From assembly GCA_028712845.1 (NCBI GenBank), contig JAQTPO010000080.1, positions 1-9,035 of the forward strand: a stretch of DNA of 9,035 bases, written 5' to 3'. Below are positions 1-6,137 of the stretch, in pieces. A program made the translations under genes and the position numbers. The notes beneath the pieces are model-generated. The model ran no database searches and had not been told where the DNA came from. It worked only from the letters and a program-made list of their open reading frames with translations. Source of the DNA: Dehalococcoidales bacterium. GTDB taxonomy: Bacteria; Chloroflexota; Dehalococcoidia; Dehalococcoidales; Fen-1064. Within the stretch, counting starts at the first letter, position 1. Each line of letters opens with the position of its first letter.

Positions 1-64
1 TCCCAAAATCTAAAAGTAGTCTGGGTAGCGTATCATCAAGGTTTTGCACATCTTTATCTGTGAG
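1..64 (-). pseudogene. Detached C-terminal tail of the nuclease gene beyond the premature stop
   Basis: Read in the frame of the upstream nuclease gene, the 21 codons after the TAA are all open and encode LTDKDVQNLDD followed by TLPRLLLDFG. From memory, homologous nuclease domains run as LIELTDKD...NLDD.LPR.LL..G, so this looks like the original C-terminus, separated from the rest by one nonsense codon at the place of a usual Glu (GAA to TAA is one base). The end lies outside the window. Confidence 0.6.
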
Positions 65-898
65 TTATATAAGTTTGAGGTCATATTTTTTGTATATTTC
101 GCGTTTTCTCTCTTTTCTAGAGAGATATTTGGAGTCATCCTCATAACCCCAATATTCAATATAGACTTTTCCGCTCGGAACATAAAAATCTGAATATATA
201 TCTTCTTCTACAGGAAGCTTTCTCTCATAAGCATGAAGAACTTCAGAATCATACAACCAGTTGTCAATAAGGAGTTCCGCTTTGGATCTTACGTAATGCC
301 CATCTTTAGCTCTATGTTTTGCCTGGAACTTCTCTCTAAACTCTACTTCGTCGGCATTGGCATTTTGTGCTTGGTCTTGGCTCGCGGTGGATATGTCACC
401 TTTGGATTCACGAATATTGATAATAAGTATCTTGTTGCTCATGATTGACTCAGTCCAACGGACATACGGTACTCCAGAGGTCTTGTCCTTGGCTTGTATA
501 CCACCCAATCTCTTTCCAAGTTCTGTGATTTGCCATCCCTTAATGTGCTTCTTGATCCAACCGAGTTCGGACAAAACGGAGTTAATTCGGTTCGCAGGTA
601 TTCCGAAATGCTTTCCAATGGCTGTTGCTGAGAGAAGTTGTTTTAAAACATCTGGCTGACTGTCATCTAGTTCCGCTTTAATAGACTGTGGCCAAACAAT
701 GTATTTCCCATACTTGTCACTTTTTTTGTAAAGACCACCCTTAAGTTTGCCAGTGGGCGTCAAGTCCCAAGTATTTGCATTCTTGACTATCAGTCCCATC
801 TTTGCCAATTGATTGAACAAGCCCTGCGAACTCTTTCCTAATGTTGCTGCTAAAGCCGACGTAGATACCGCCCCCTCACTTTCATGCTTGTCGCTCAC
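65..898 (-). CDS. Tandem winged-helix / PD-(D/E)XK-like nuclease protein, truncated by in-frame stop
   Basis: Likely a DNA-binding nuclease-type protein of 277 residues; its biological role is unknown. Residues about 10-73 and 89-152 look like two copies of one winged-helix-type domain: each has a helical LxxxLG..K-like part, a W-x-(L/I)-T-x-x-G-K motif, a GG, and ends in a W-x-x-S-I motif (WPQSI at 69-73, WTESI at 148-152). A low-complexity linker follows. Residues 201-277 carry a restriction-endonuclease-like domain with the acidic set E208 (SKAE), D237 (SDFYVP) and E248 (IEYWG). A GTG start at 898 is chosen because AGGAGG (906-911) lies 7 nt upstream; a longer frame from 925 would place that site inside the gene. 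The TAA at 65-67 appears premature, since the same frame continues open to the window edge with family-like sequence. The gene is visibly AT-richer than its neighbours, which suggests transfer. It may be a pseudogene or slightly shortened but active. Confidence 0.75.
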   Translation of the reverse strand: MSDKHESEGAVSTSALAATLGKSSQGLFNQLAKMGLIVKNANTWDLTPTGKLKGGLYKKSDKYGKYIVWPQSIKAELDDSQPDVLKQLLSATAIGKHFGIPANRINSVLSELGWIKKHIKGWQITELGKRLGGIQAKDKTSGVPYVRWTESIMSNKILIINIRESKGDISTASQDQAQNANADEVEFREKFQAKHRAKDGHYVRSKAELLIDNWLYDSEVLHAYERKLPVEEDIYSDFYVPSGKVYIEYWGYEDDSKYLSRKERKREIYKKYDLKLI

Positions 899-905
899 TT
901 GTTTG

Positions 906-911
906 CCTCCT
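906..911 (-). promoter_or_regulatory. Ribosome binding site fixing the GTG start of the nuclease gene
   Basis: AGGAGG on the minus strand, 7 nt before GTG at 898-896. It sits inside the longest possible frame (from 925), so it decides in favour of the shorter protein. Confidence 0.75.
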
Positions 912-961
912 AGAAAGCATCGCACAACTATTTACTTGCGGATTCTGTGTGCTGTTGAAGC

Positions 962-991
962 ATTATATCATTATTCGTTGACAGGAGGAAA
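962..991 (-). promoter_or_regulatory. Putative sigma-70 promoter for the nuclease gene
   Basis: On the minus strand a perfect TATAAT (967-962) lies about 64 nt upstream of the GTG start. The best -35 candidate at an 18-nt spacing is the weak TTTCCT (991-986). Transcription would start near 955, giving a leader of about 55-60 nt. The strong -10 and suitable distance support it; the poor -35 limits confidence. Confidence 0.4.
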
Positions 992-1016
992 TAGTTTTTA
1001 CTGAACCCATTCTTGA

Positions 1017-1043
1017 AGTCTGAACGCTATTTGTACGCAGACT
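1017..1043. repeat. Small inverted repeat upstream of the nuclease promoter
   Basis: AGTCTG (1017-1022) and CAGACT (1038-1043) are perfect complements; with a 2-nt bulge the stem extends by two more pairs (CG/CG). It lies about 25 nt upstream of the putative -35. It could be an operator or a chance hairpin; nothing else supports a role. Confidence 0.25.
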
Positions 1044-1062
1044 GTAAGTTATCACATAAGAA

Positions 1063-1153
1063 TGTCATTCTAGCCCCGCATCAGTGTGGGGTAAACTCCA
1101 GCTGGAATCCAGTGGTGAGGAGGAGATGGTCGGGTCAAGCCCGCGACCATGAC
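1063..1153. repeat. Composite palindromic REP/MITE-like repeat
   Basis: A non-coding block bounded by GTCAT (1064-1068) and ATGAC (1149-1153), which are inverted copies. It holds three hairpin units. CCCCGCA (1074-1080) pairs with TGTGGGG (1085-1091) with one G-T wobble. TCCAGCTGGA (1097-1106) is a perfect palindrome and is followed by CTGGA-A-TCCAG (1102-1112). ATGGTC (1126-1131) pairs with GACCAT (1145-1150), with an inner GGG/CCC. From memory, motifs such as GTCATTC...GGAATCCAG and GGTC-GGGTCAAGCCCGC-GACC are recurrent intergenic repeats in Chloroflexota and other environmental bacterial genomes, so this is probably a non-autonomous interspersed repeat cluster. No transposase is nearby. 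Confidence 0.6.
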
Positions 1154-1160
1154 AAATATC

Positions 1161-1179
1161 GACAGGCGAGACGCCTGTT
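1161..1179 (-). terminator. Hairpin just after purC: possible terminator or REP unit
   Basis: ACAGGCG (1162-1168), loop AGA, CGCCTGT (1172-1178) form a perfect 7-bp GC-rich stem, extended by a G-T pair at 1161/1179. It begins 8 nt beyond the purC stop codon, where the terminator of the eight-gene operon would be expected. On the minus strand it is followed by GATATTTGTC, not a clear T-run, so intrinsic termination may be weak. The same palindrome type (GACAGGCGAGACGCCTGT) is, from memory, a common interspersed repeat, so it may be a repeat that doubles as a transcript end. Confidence 0.45.
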
Positions 1180-1186
1180 ACACCAT

Positions 1187-2104
1187 TTATTTCAGCTTCT
1201 TGTCAGTCAGCCGTTCGTAGGCGGTGCGGTAGATGTGGCTGGTGGATGCGATGACATCCGGCGGTAACATCGGCGCCGGCGGCTCTTTGTTCCAACCTGA
1301 TTTCGTCAGCCAATCACGTACCGGCTGCTTATCATAGCTGGGCTGAGATTGACCGACTTTATATAGCTTCACATCCCAGAAACGGGAAGAATCGGGCGTC
1401 AGCATTTCATCGATGACAATAAGATTCCCATCTTCCAGACCGAATTCAAATTTGGTATCGGCGATGATGATGCCCTTCGCAATTGCCTGTTTGCGGGCGA
1501 AATTATAGATTGCCAGGGTTTTCTCTTTAATGGTATTTGCCAGAGCCGTGCCGAGTTCCTTGCCCATTTCCTCAATCGTCATCGGCATATCGTGTCCGCT
1601 CTCTGCTTTGGTGGTCGGGGTGAACAAGGGCGTCGGTAACTCCTGACTTTCCAGCATACCTTTCGGCAGAGGTAGTCCGAAAGCAGTGCCGCTCTTCTGA
1701 TATTCCGTCCATGCCGAACCGGCCAGATAGCCGCGCACCACGCATTCTACTGGCAGGCGTTTTACCTTCTTGACAATCATTGACCGTCCTGCCAGATATT
1801 CAGGATAGGCAAATCGTTTATTTGTCGGCAGGTATTTGTCCAAAATGTTAACATCATACACTGTTTCGATGACATGATTGGGAATGATGTTCTTCGTCTG
1901 TGCAAACCAGTAAGCGGATATCTGGTTCAGCACTTTCCCTTTATCCGTAATCCCGCAGGGTAGAACGACATCGAAAGCCGAGATGCGGTCGGTGGCGATG
2001 ATAAGTAATTGTTTGCCTAAATCATAAGTATCACGAACCTTGCCTTTAACAAAGACCGGCAATGGTAATTCGGAATTGATGAGCACATTGAATTTGTCAG
2101 TCAT
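1187..2104 (-). CDS. purC: Phosphoribosylaminoimidazole-succinocarboxamide synthase (SAICAR synthetase)
   Basis: Cytoplasmic enzyme of de novo purine synthesis. It joins CAIR and aspartate with ATP to make SAICAR. The 305-residue product is full length for the roughly 300-residue form of the family. Family signatures appear in order: the N-terminal GKVRDTYDLG nucleotide loop, ATDRISAFD, GKVLNQIS, VECVVRGYLAGSAWTEY, FTPTTKAE, GIIIADTKFEFG and LTPDSSRFW. Start ATG at 2104 is preceded by GGAGG (2109-2113), 4 nt away. It is the last gene of the minus-strand cluster, 24 nt after the CooC-like gene, and so is probably co-transcribed with redox genes that have no evident link to purines. No other pur gene is in the window. 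All key motifs are intact and identification is secure. Confidence 0.96.
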   Translation of the reverse strand: MTDKFNVLINSELPLPVFVKGKVRDTYDLGKQLLIIATDRISAFDVVLPCGITDKGKVLNQISAYWFAQTKNIIPNHVIETVYDVNILDKYLPTNKRFAYPEYLAGRSMIVKKVKRLPVECVVRGYLAGSAWTEYQKSGTAFGLPLPKGMLESQELPTPLFTPTTKAESGHDMPMTIEEMGKELGTALANTIKEKTLAIYNFARKQAIAKGIIIADTKFEFGLEDGNLIVIDEMLTPDSSRFWDVKLYKVGQSQPSYDKQPVRDWLTKSGWNKEPPAPMLPPDVIASTSHIYRTAYERLTDKKLK

Positions 2105-2128
2105 AAAGCCTCCATGGGACTATCTAAT

Positions 2129-2914
2129 CTATGGAAACAGAAAATCCAGTATTTTGTCAACATCTTCGGTGGCGACACTGCCTTTGAAGGGTCGCCCTTC
2201 CAGACTGGACTGAAAAATTTCCGCATCCTGCCGGATGGCGCCAATCACCCTGATGTCTTTTTTCTCCAGAGAATCCGTCAAATATTTCGCAATATCGTCC
2301 GATGGCACCTTATTTAAAACTGCCCAGACATCGGCGATGTTAATCTGTCCGGAGAGTTCTTTTATTTTTTCAGCAACCTCCAGAGAGTCGATCGAGGGCT
2401 CGACCACTACCAGCACGCAATCGATACTGGTTTCCACGCCTCTGCCGAAGTGCTCCACGCCGGCTTCCATATCGATTACTGCCACTTCATCCGGTTCGAG
2501 GCGGAGCTGTTTTAAGAAAGAGCGGCTGACAATGCCCATCGGACAGGCGCAACCTTCCAGCGCCATCAGAATCTTGCCGATATTGATGAGGCGGATGCCG
2601 TCTTTTTCCAGCATATATTCTGGGGGAATGTCAGATAACTGAAGCTCCCGCCGCACCAGGTCAACCTGCATTTCAGGAATGCCCGACCTGATGGAGTCTT
2701 CCAACATCTGTTCCAGCTTCTTTTTCCCGCCTAGCAGTCCAATCAATGGCTCCGGGGGTTGACTGAACCCCAGCATCCGGTAAAGCCCTGTATTGGACTC
2801 ATCGGAGTCTATTACCACCACTCGTTTGCCTCGGTTGCGCAAACTGCCAGCCAATAACCTGGTGACGACACTTTTGCCACTGCCGCCTTTACCACAAACT
2901 GCAATTTTGTTCAT
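2129..2914 (-). CDS. CooC-like P-loop ATPase (nickel/CODH maturation type)
   Basis: Cytoplasmic MinD/ParA-type (SIMIBI) ATPase of about 261 residues. CooC proteins use ATP-driven dimerisation to deliver nickel to carbon monoxide dehydrogenase. Visible here: deviant Walker A GKGGSGKS at residues 8-15 with the signature Lys in its first half, a switch-region DSDESNTG at 36-43, the paired cysteines C122-A-C124 in EGCACPMG (in CooC the CxC pair sits at the dimer interface and binds metal), and the CooC-like Walker B region VIDMEAGVEHFGRG. ATG at 2914 is chosen because it gives the usual MNKIAVxGKGG start; in-frame GTG codons at 2923 and 2920 overlap the upstream gene's end and cannot be excluded. 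The ribosome site is weak, so translation may be coupled to the upstream gene, which ends 2 nt before. No CODH or other nickel enzyme is in the window. The client is unknown, hence no gene symbol. Confidence 0.85.
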   Translation of the reverse strand: MNKIAVCGKGGSGKSVVTRLLAGSLRNRGKRVVVIDSDESNTGLYRMLGFSQPPEPLIGLLGGKKKLEQMLEDSIRSGIPEMQVDLVRRELQLSDIPPEYMLEKDGIRLINIGKILMALEGCACPMGIVSRSFLKQLRLEPDEVAVIDMEAGVEHFGRGVETSIDCVLVVVEPSIDSLEVAEKIKELSGQINIADVWAVLNKVPSDDIAKYLTDSLEKKDIRVIGAIRQDAEIFQSSLEGRPFKGSVATEDVDKILDFLFP

Positions 2915-2916
2915 TT

Positions 2917-3507
2917 TCACCACATCTTCAGGCGTCTGGGACGCCGTCTCATCGGTACTAATGGTGACAGCCGCATAAATGAACGGTAAATGCTTTCTAT
3001 TGTATCGTTCGCCCCATTCATCATGCCGGTGGTCACCAGTTCAGACACCATTTTTATATAGTCATCGAAAGTGGGAAATGTTTTCCGGTAGCCTACTTTG
3101 TAGGCGTGAATGTAAATGTTATCTTTCCCATATTCATCGATGATAATCTGACTCAGCCCGGTTTTTATTTTAGGAAGGAGCGTGACAGGCCAGGAATAAT
3201 TGGCATAAGCACGCATTCCGGGCAACGGCGCTTCCTTCAGGAAAGAGTCTATAATATCATCGAAAGCATCATCAGCGCCATTCTCTGCTCCCACAGCCAC
3301 CATATCGGTAATCTTTTCCAGGAACTGCGTATGGTCGGAAAATTTTTCTTTATAGCCCTGCTGATAAACAGTTGCAAACGGTTTACTGTTCAGAAACTCA
3401 TTTTTGACCAGCGGAGGCACATCATCTCTGATGACCTGCTTATAACCTTCGGGCCAGAAAGTTTCGGCGGCGGAATCCTCTTCATCGGTATCGGGCATAA
3501 AATGCAT
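2917..3507 (-). CDS. Uncharacterised protein of two 82-residue repeats
   Basis: I do not recognise a family. The 196-residue protein has no signal peptide, membrane segment or cysteine. After an acidic N-terminus (PDTDEED), residues 18-99 and 106-187 align end to end without gaps. Both start with WP and end with MR, and both share Y-x-x-GY-(K/R)-x-x-F, then G-x-x-NGA-x-D, then SF-x-x-x-x-PL-x-x-MR. About 20 of 82 positions are identical, so it is an old internal duplication and probably an all-helical two-domain protein. The C-terminus is basic (RRRPRRLK). ATG at 3507 follows AGGAG (3519-3523) at an 11-nt spacing; an in-frame ATG at 3498 is possible. It sits 23 nt after the SDR gene and directly before the CooC-like gene, in the same operon. 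A helical adaptor or partner of the redox proteins is possible, but only by context. Confidence 0.8.
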   Translation of the reverse strand: MHFMPDTDEEDSAAETFWPEGYKQVIRDDVPPLVKNEFLNSKPFATVYQQGYKEKFSDHTQFLEKITDMVAVGAENGADDAFDDIIDSFLKEAPLPGMRAYANYSWPVTLLPKIKTGLSQIIIDEYGKDNIYIHAYKVGYRKTFPTFDDYIKMVSELVTTGMMNGANDTIESIYRSFMRLSPLVPMRRRPRRLKMW

Positions 3508-3530
3508 TGCACACTTCTCTCCTGTATGAG

Positions 3531-4289
3531 TTAGGGTCCGCCTCTGGCATAAATAACCTGACCGGAAACGAAACTTGATTCGTCGCTGACCAGAAACAGC
3601 ACGACATTCGCAATGTTTTCTGGGGTGCCCAATCTCCGTAATGGTATCTGGGCAGTGGCAAAACGGCGGAAATCATCCAGATACATTCCTTCCTGTTTTG
3701 CCGCATTTCTGGTCATTTCGGTATCGATGTAATCCGGAGCGACACCGTTGACATTGATATTGTAGGGGCCGAGTTCCACCGCCAGCGCTTTCGTGAAACC
3801 ATCAATAGCCGCATTTGCCGCTGAGTAGGCAGTTTGCCGGCGTTCTCCTAAACCGGCGAGGACAGGTGCAGAAATATTGACAATTTTTCCGTATTTCTGC
3901 GTCACCATATAATTCTGCGCCACACGGGAGCAATTGAAACAGCCCTTTACTTGAACAGAAATGGCGGAGTTCCAGTCATTCTCCGCCATTTTATACAAGG
4001 GGATATCTTTTCTTATGCCGGCATTATTCACCAGGATGTTCACCCCACCAAAACGCTTTTCCGTTTCGGCGAACATTAGCTCAACCTCTTGAGCATTAGA
4101 AACATCTGCCTTAAAAGCAAATGCCTCGTGGTGTGTTTTCCTTAACTTCTCAGCCAGGTTCTCGGCGTAGGCAATTTCAATATCATTGATGATAACACGG
4201 GCGCCTTCTTCTGCCAGTTTTATGGTAATGGCTTTGCCAATACCACGCCCGGCTCCAGTAACCACTGCCACTTTATTCTCTAGTTTCAC
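3531..4289 (-). CDS. SDR-family oxidoreductase (FabG-like) with altered active site
   Basis: A 252-residue classical short-chain dehydrogenase/reductase fold, full length. Cofactor-binding features are intact: TGAGRGIG at 11-18, D36 at the end of the second strand (typically favouring NAD(H)), DV at 62-63 and NNAG at 88-91. The catalytic N-S-Y-K tetrad is not. The usual Asn is Q113 (SVQVKGCF), the Ser position reads S140-A141 with a one-residue shift before Tyr, Y155 is kept, and the YxxxK lysine is N159 (YSAAN). I checked the codons CAA, TCT-GCA, TAC and AAT on the minus strand. The C-terminal GQVIYARGGP resembles the usual GQ(V/I)xxVDGG, with the Asp replaced. It may bind nucleotide or a thioester-like ligand without standard reductase chemistry. 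It lies 26 nt after the ATC-hydrolase-like gene in the redox operon. The exact substrate cannot be told from sequence. Confidence 0.88.
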   Translation of the reverse strand: MKLENKVAVVTGAGRGIGKAITIKLAEEGARVIINDIEIAYAENLAEKLRKTHHEAFAFKADVSNAQEVELMFAETEKRFGGVNILVNNAGIRKDIPLYKMAENDWNSAISVQVKGCFNCSRVAQNYMVTQKYGKIVNISAPVLAGLGERRQTAYSAANAAIDGFTKALAVELGPYNINVNGVAPDYIDTEMTRNAAKQEGMYLDDFRRFATAQIPLRRLGTPENIANVVLFLVSDESSFVSGQVIYARGGP

Positions 4290-4315
4290 TGCCTTTCACC
4301 AAGAAGCCTGAATCT

Positions 4316-4936
4316 TTAGAGTTTTTTGATTGAGAATTCACAAAAGCCATCTTTGGCGGTTGCTGACGGCATATCCAGGAGAACATCTAAGCCGATGTGT
4401 TTCTGCACTGTTTCCAGAGCGGTCGTGCAGTAATTCTTGCATGTCATCAGCTTGGCGGTATCCTCCCCGCATTTTTCCATTATCTTGCCGTAAAGAGCGC
4501 AACGCGGTACGCGATATGAGAACTCATCTTTGCTATTTAGAGTGACAGGCAACTTAAGGAATTCCTGCGTGCTTAAATAGGCTATTTCCACAAATCTCTG
4601 ATACACCAGCGGGAAAATAAGGAACTGGACGCCTTTCCGATTGACCGTTTCATGTATTATATCAATAGTTCTATCGGAATATTCCTCGCCCATCTGGATA
4701 GTTTTTTTCATCCACTTTGCGCCCATATCCTTAAAGAAGGCATCGCCTGCTTTTTTAATGTCAGTCTTCGGCTTGCCTTTCAGAGCCTCTGCCAGTGCAC
4801 TGGAAACCTTATCGGCATTGAACTCTTTACGGAGGAGTTCAATCATGTCCTCATTGAGTTCAAAGGAATACGGCTTGGGAGCGACGAACATCTTGTATGG
4901 TTGTTTTTTCAGTTCGGCTAAATAATCTTGCGTCAT
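4316..4936 (-). CDS. Cys-containing protein, possibly ATC hydrolase / DUF6125-like
   Basis: A soluble 206-residue protein with no signal peptide. The N-terminal half is helical and charged; the C-terminal half carries five cysteines: C146, C156, C166, C170 and C199. The arrangement R-x-x-x-C...G-x-D...C-x-x-x-C...P(S)...GFCEF at the C-terminus recalls, from memory, the L-2-amino-thiazoline-4-carboxylic acid hydrolase family (PF14196) and the related DUF6125 proteins, which end in a conserved (G)xxCxF strand. In anaerobes these are often found next to redox genes and their function is usually unproven. Start ATG at 4936 lies 14 nt after the ferredoxin gene, with GGAGACAAGA just upstream as ribosome site. 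The cysteines could be catalytic or bind a cluster passed on by the neighbouring ferredoxins. The gene is real; the family call is tentative. Confidence 0.8.
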   Translation of the reverse strand: MTQDYLAELKKQPYKMFVAPKPYSFELNEDMIELLRKEFNADKVSSALAEALKGKPKTDIKKAGDAFFKDMGAKWMKKTIQMGEEYSDRTIDIIHETVNRKGVQFLIFPLVYQRFVEIAYLSTQEFLKLPVTLNSKDEFSYRVPRCALYGKIMEKCGEDTAKLMTCKNYCTTALETVQKHIGLDVLLDMPSATAKDGFCEFSIKKL

Positions 4937-4950
4937 TCTTGTCTCCTATC

Positions 4951-5268
4951 CTATATCCATTTCTCGCGTTTTACATGTTCGCGTTCCTGCTTCGGGACAT
5001 CGATCTTAATTGCACCCACAGGGCAGACATCGATGCAAATATTACAGGCAGTGCACTTATCATACCTCGGAGCACTCAGGACATAATTTCCGTCAACCCT
5101 GGGGTCCATCTCTTCCAGTCTTTTCTCCAGCTCCAAAACCCGTTTCACTTCTAACACGAGCATTGGACAAGCCTGCAAGCATTTTTTGCACATGAAAGGA
5201 ATCGTGCATTTCTTTGAATCAATGGTAATCTTGGGGAATTTTCTTACTGCCGGTAATCCGTATGTCAT
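4951..5268 (-). CDS. 2x[4Fe-4S]-type ferredoxin
   Basis: Small electron carrier of 105 residues with two Fe-S motifs. The C-terminal one is canonical: C72-x2-C75-x2-C78-x3-C82-P. The N-terminal one is stretched: C21-x5-C27-x2-C30-x3-C34-P, an unusual first spacing. A charged, possibly helical insert (residues about 40-60) separates them, longer than in clostridial ferredoxins. The start is ATG at 5268, because GGAGG (5276-5280) lies 7 nt upstream and the ATG overlaps the TGA of the upstream gene (ATGA); a frame extending to 5364 would run deep into that gene and adds unlike sequence. This translational coupling to the 281-residue Fe-S protein suggests a physical partnership. Expected role: cytoplasmic electron transfer between the flavoprotein/Fe-S pair and a downstream acceptor. 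Confidence 0.9.
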   Translation of the reverse strand: MTYGLPAVRKFPKITIDSKKCTIPFMCKKCLQACPMLVLEVKRVLELEKRLEEMDPRVDGNYVLSAPRYDKCTACNICIDVCPVGAIKIDVPKQEREHVKREKWI

Positions 5269-6110
5269 CTCCAAACCTCCGCAACGGCCGGGACTTTGCC
5301 CCTTTCTACGAGGGTAATGGCACCTCTGGGACAACCAGTCTGGCAGAGTCCGCAACCGAAACATTTATAAAGGTCGATATTGGCTTTATCGATAGTTACC
5401 TCGAATTTTAGTGCTCCCCACTGACATCTTTGTACACAGACGCCGCAACCGTTGCATTTGTTGTAGTCAACCACTGCCACATAATGTCCCTTTATGACGC
5501 CGGTGCCAAAATCAATGGCGTGTCTCAGTGCGCCGCAGGTCGGGTAATCACACTGGCAGAAGCCACCGATGTACGGGGCGCCGAAGAGCATCAGGATATG
5601 AACGAACCCCCGTCTGTCCATCTCGTGGTTCCATTCCTTGGCTTCATCGATATCGACGAACGCCACACCGCCTTTGTATCTTTCGGGCCAGCGTTCCCAC
5701 TTGAGCATGCCAACGCCCATGCCCATACAGGTGTACTCGTGCTCGTTTCTTTCTTCAATTGCACGAAAATGATTACGACAAATGCAGGCAATCAATCCGA
5801 TGGGGAAACTTAACTCAAGCACCTTATCGGCATCTGCCAGAGGAACCACCTGGCTACCCTGGCCTCTATTTACCAGAGCTTTTTGAATTTTATTGTACTC
5901 TTCAAAATTTCCCTCATCAGCTAGCCGTATCAGGTCAGCTACTGTTGGCCCCGCTGGACGGCGGCCTGTCTCCAGACCAGCTTCCGCTCCTTTAAACTCT
6001 TCTCCCGGTTCTCTGAGTTTGTACATGTTTCTGGCATAGTTCTTTGGATTCAGATACCAGAGACCATTGCCATGCTTGGGGTCTCCATACTGTGAGCAAA
6101 AAATACACAT
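5265..6110 (-). CDS. Multi-cluster 4Fe-4S binding protein
   Basis: A soluble 281-residue Fe-S protein. It begins MCIFC (C2, C5). A middle domain has C109-x-C111-R, C128, a GFVH motif at 168-171, and C185-x-C187...C192; this matches a widespread but uncharacterised layout (CxCR...GLVH...CxC...C followed by ferredoxin domains), recalled from memory. The C-terminus holds two 4Fe-4S motifs: C219-x2-C222-x2-C225-x3-C229, with Gln instead of the usual Pro after the last Cys, and C250-x2-C253-x2-C256-x3-C260-P. The total of 15 cysteines allows two standard clusters plus at least one more. ATG at 6110 is preceded by AGGAGAAAGGAAG. It is 27 nt after the GltD-like gene and overlaps the ferredoxin by 4 nt. 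Probable role: electron relay from the flavoprotein to the ferredoxin; a partner enzyme is not identified. Confidence 0.9.
   Translation of the reverse strand: MCIFCSQYGDPKHGNGLWYLNPKNYARNMYKLREPGEEFKGAEAGLETGRRPAGPTVADLIRLADEGNFEEYNKIQKALVNRGQGSQVVPLADADKVLELSFPIGLIACICRNHFRAIEERNEHEYTCMGMGVGMLKWERWPERYKGGVAFVDIDEAKEWNHEMDRRGFVHILMLFGAPYIGGFCQCDYPTCGALRHAIDFGTGVIKGHYVAVVDYNKCNGCGVCVQRCQWGALKFEVTIDKANIDLYKCFGCGLCQTGCPRGAITLVERGKVPAVAEVWR
5276..5280 (-). promoter_or_regulatory. Ribosome binding site fixing the ferredoxin start
   Basis: GGAGG on the minus strand, 7 nt before ATG at 5268-5266 and inside the end of the preceding gene. It supports a 105-residue ferredoxin with a 4-nt ATGA overlap. 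Confidence 0.7.
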
Positions 6111-6137
6111 ATTATCTTCCTTTCTCCTCTTCCGATA

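Noticed and set aside
1013..1267. 84-codon plus-strand reading frame across the repeat cluster
   Set aside because: It is composed of the palindromic repeats and the antisense end of purC, has no ribosome site, and its product resembles the spurious peptides such repeats produce.
3482..3706. 74-codon minus-strand frame overlapping the SDR and repeat protein genes
   Set aside because: It is out of frame with two well-supported genes and lacks its own ribosome site and any family resemblance.
5269..5364. N-terminal extension of the ferredoxin to 137 residues
   Set aside because: It overlaps the upstream Fe-S gene by about 100 nt, adds non-ferredoxin sequence, and the ribosome site and ATGA overlap support the start at 5268.
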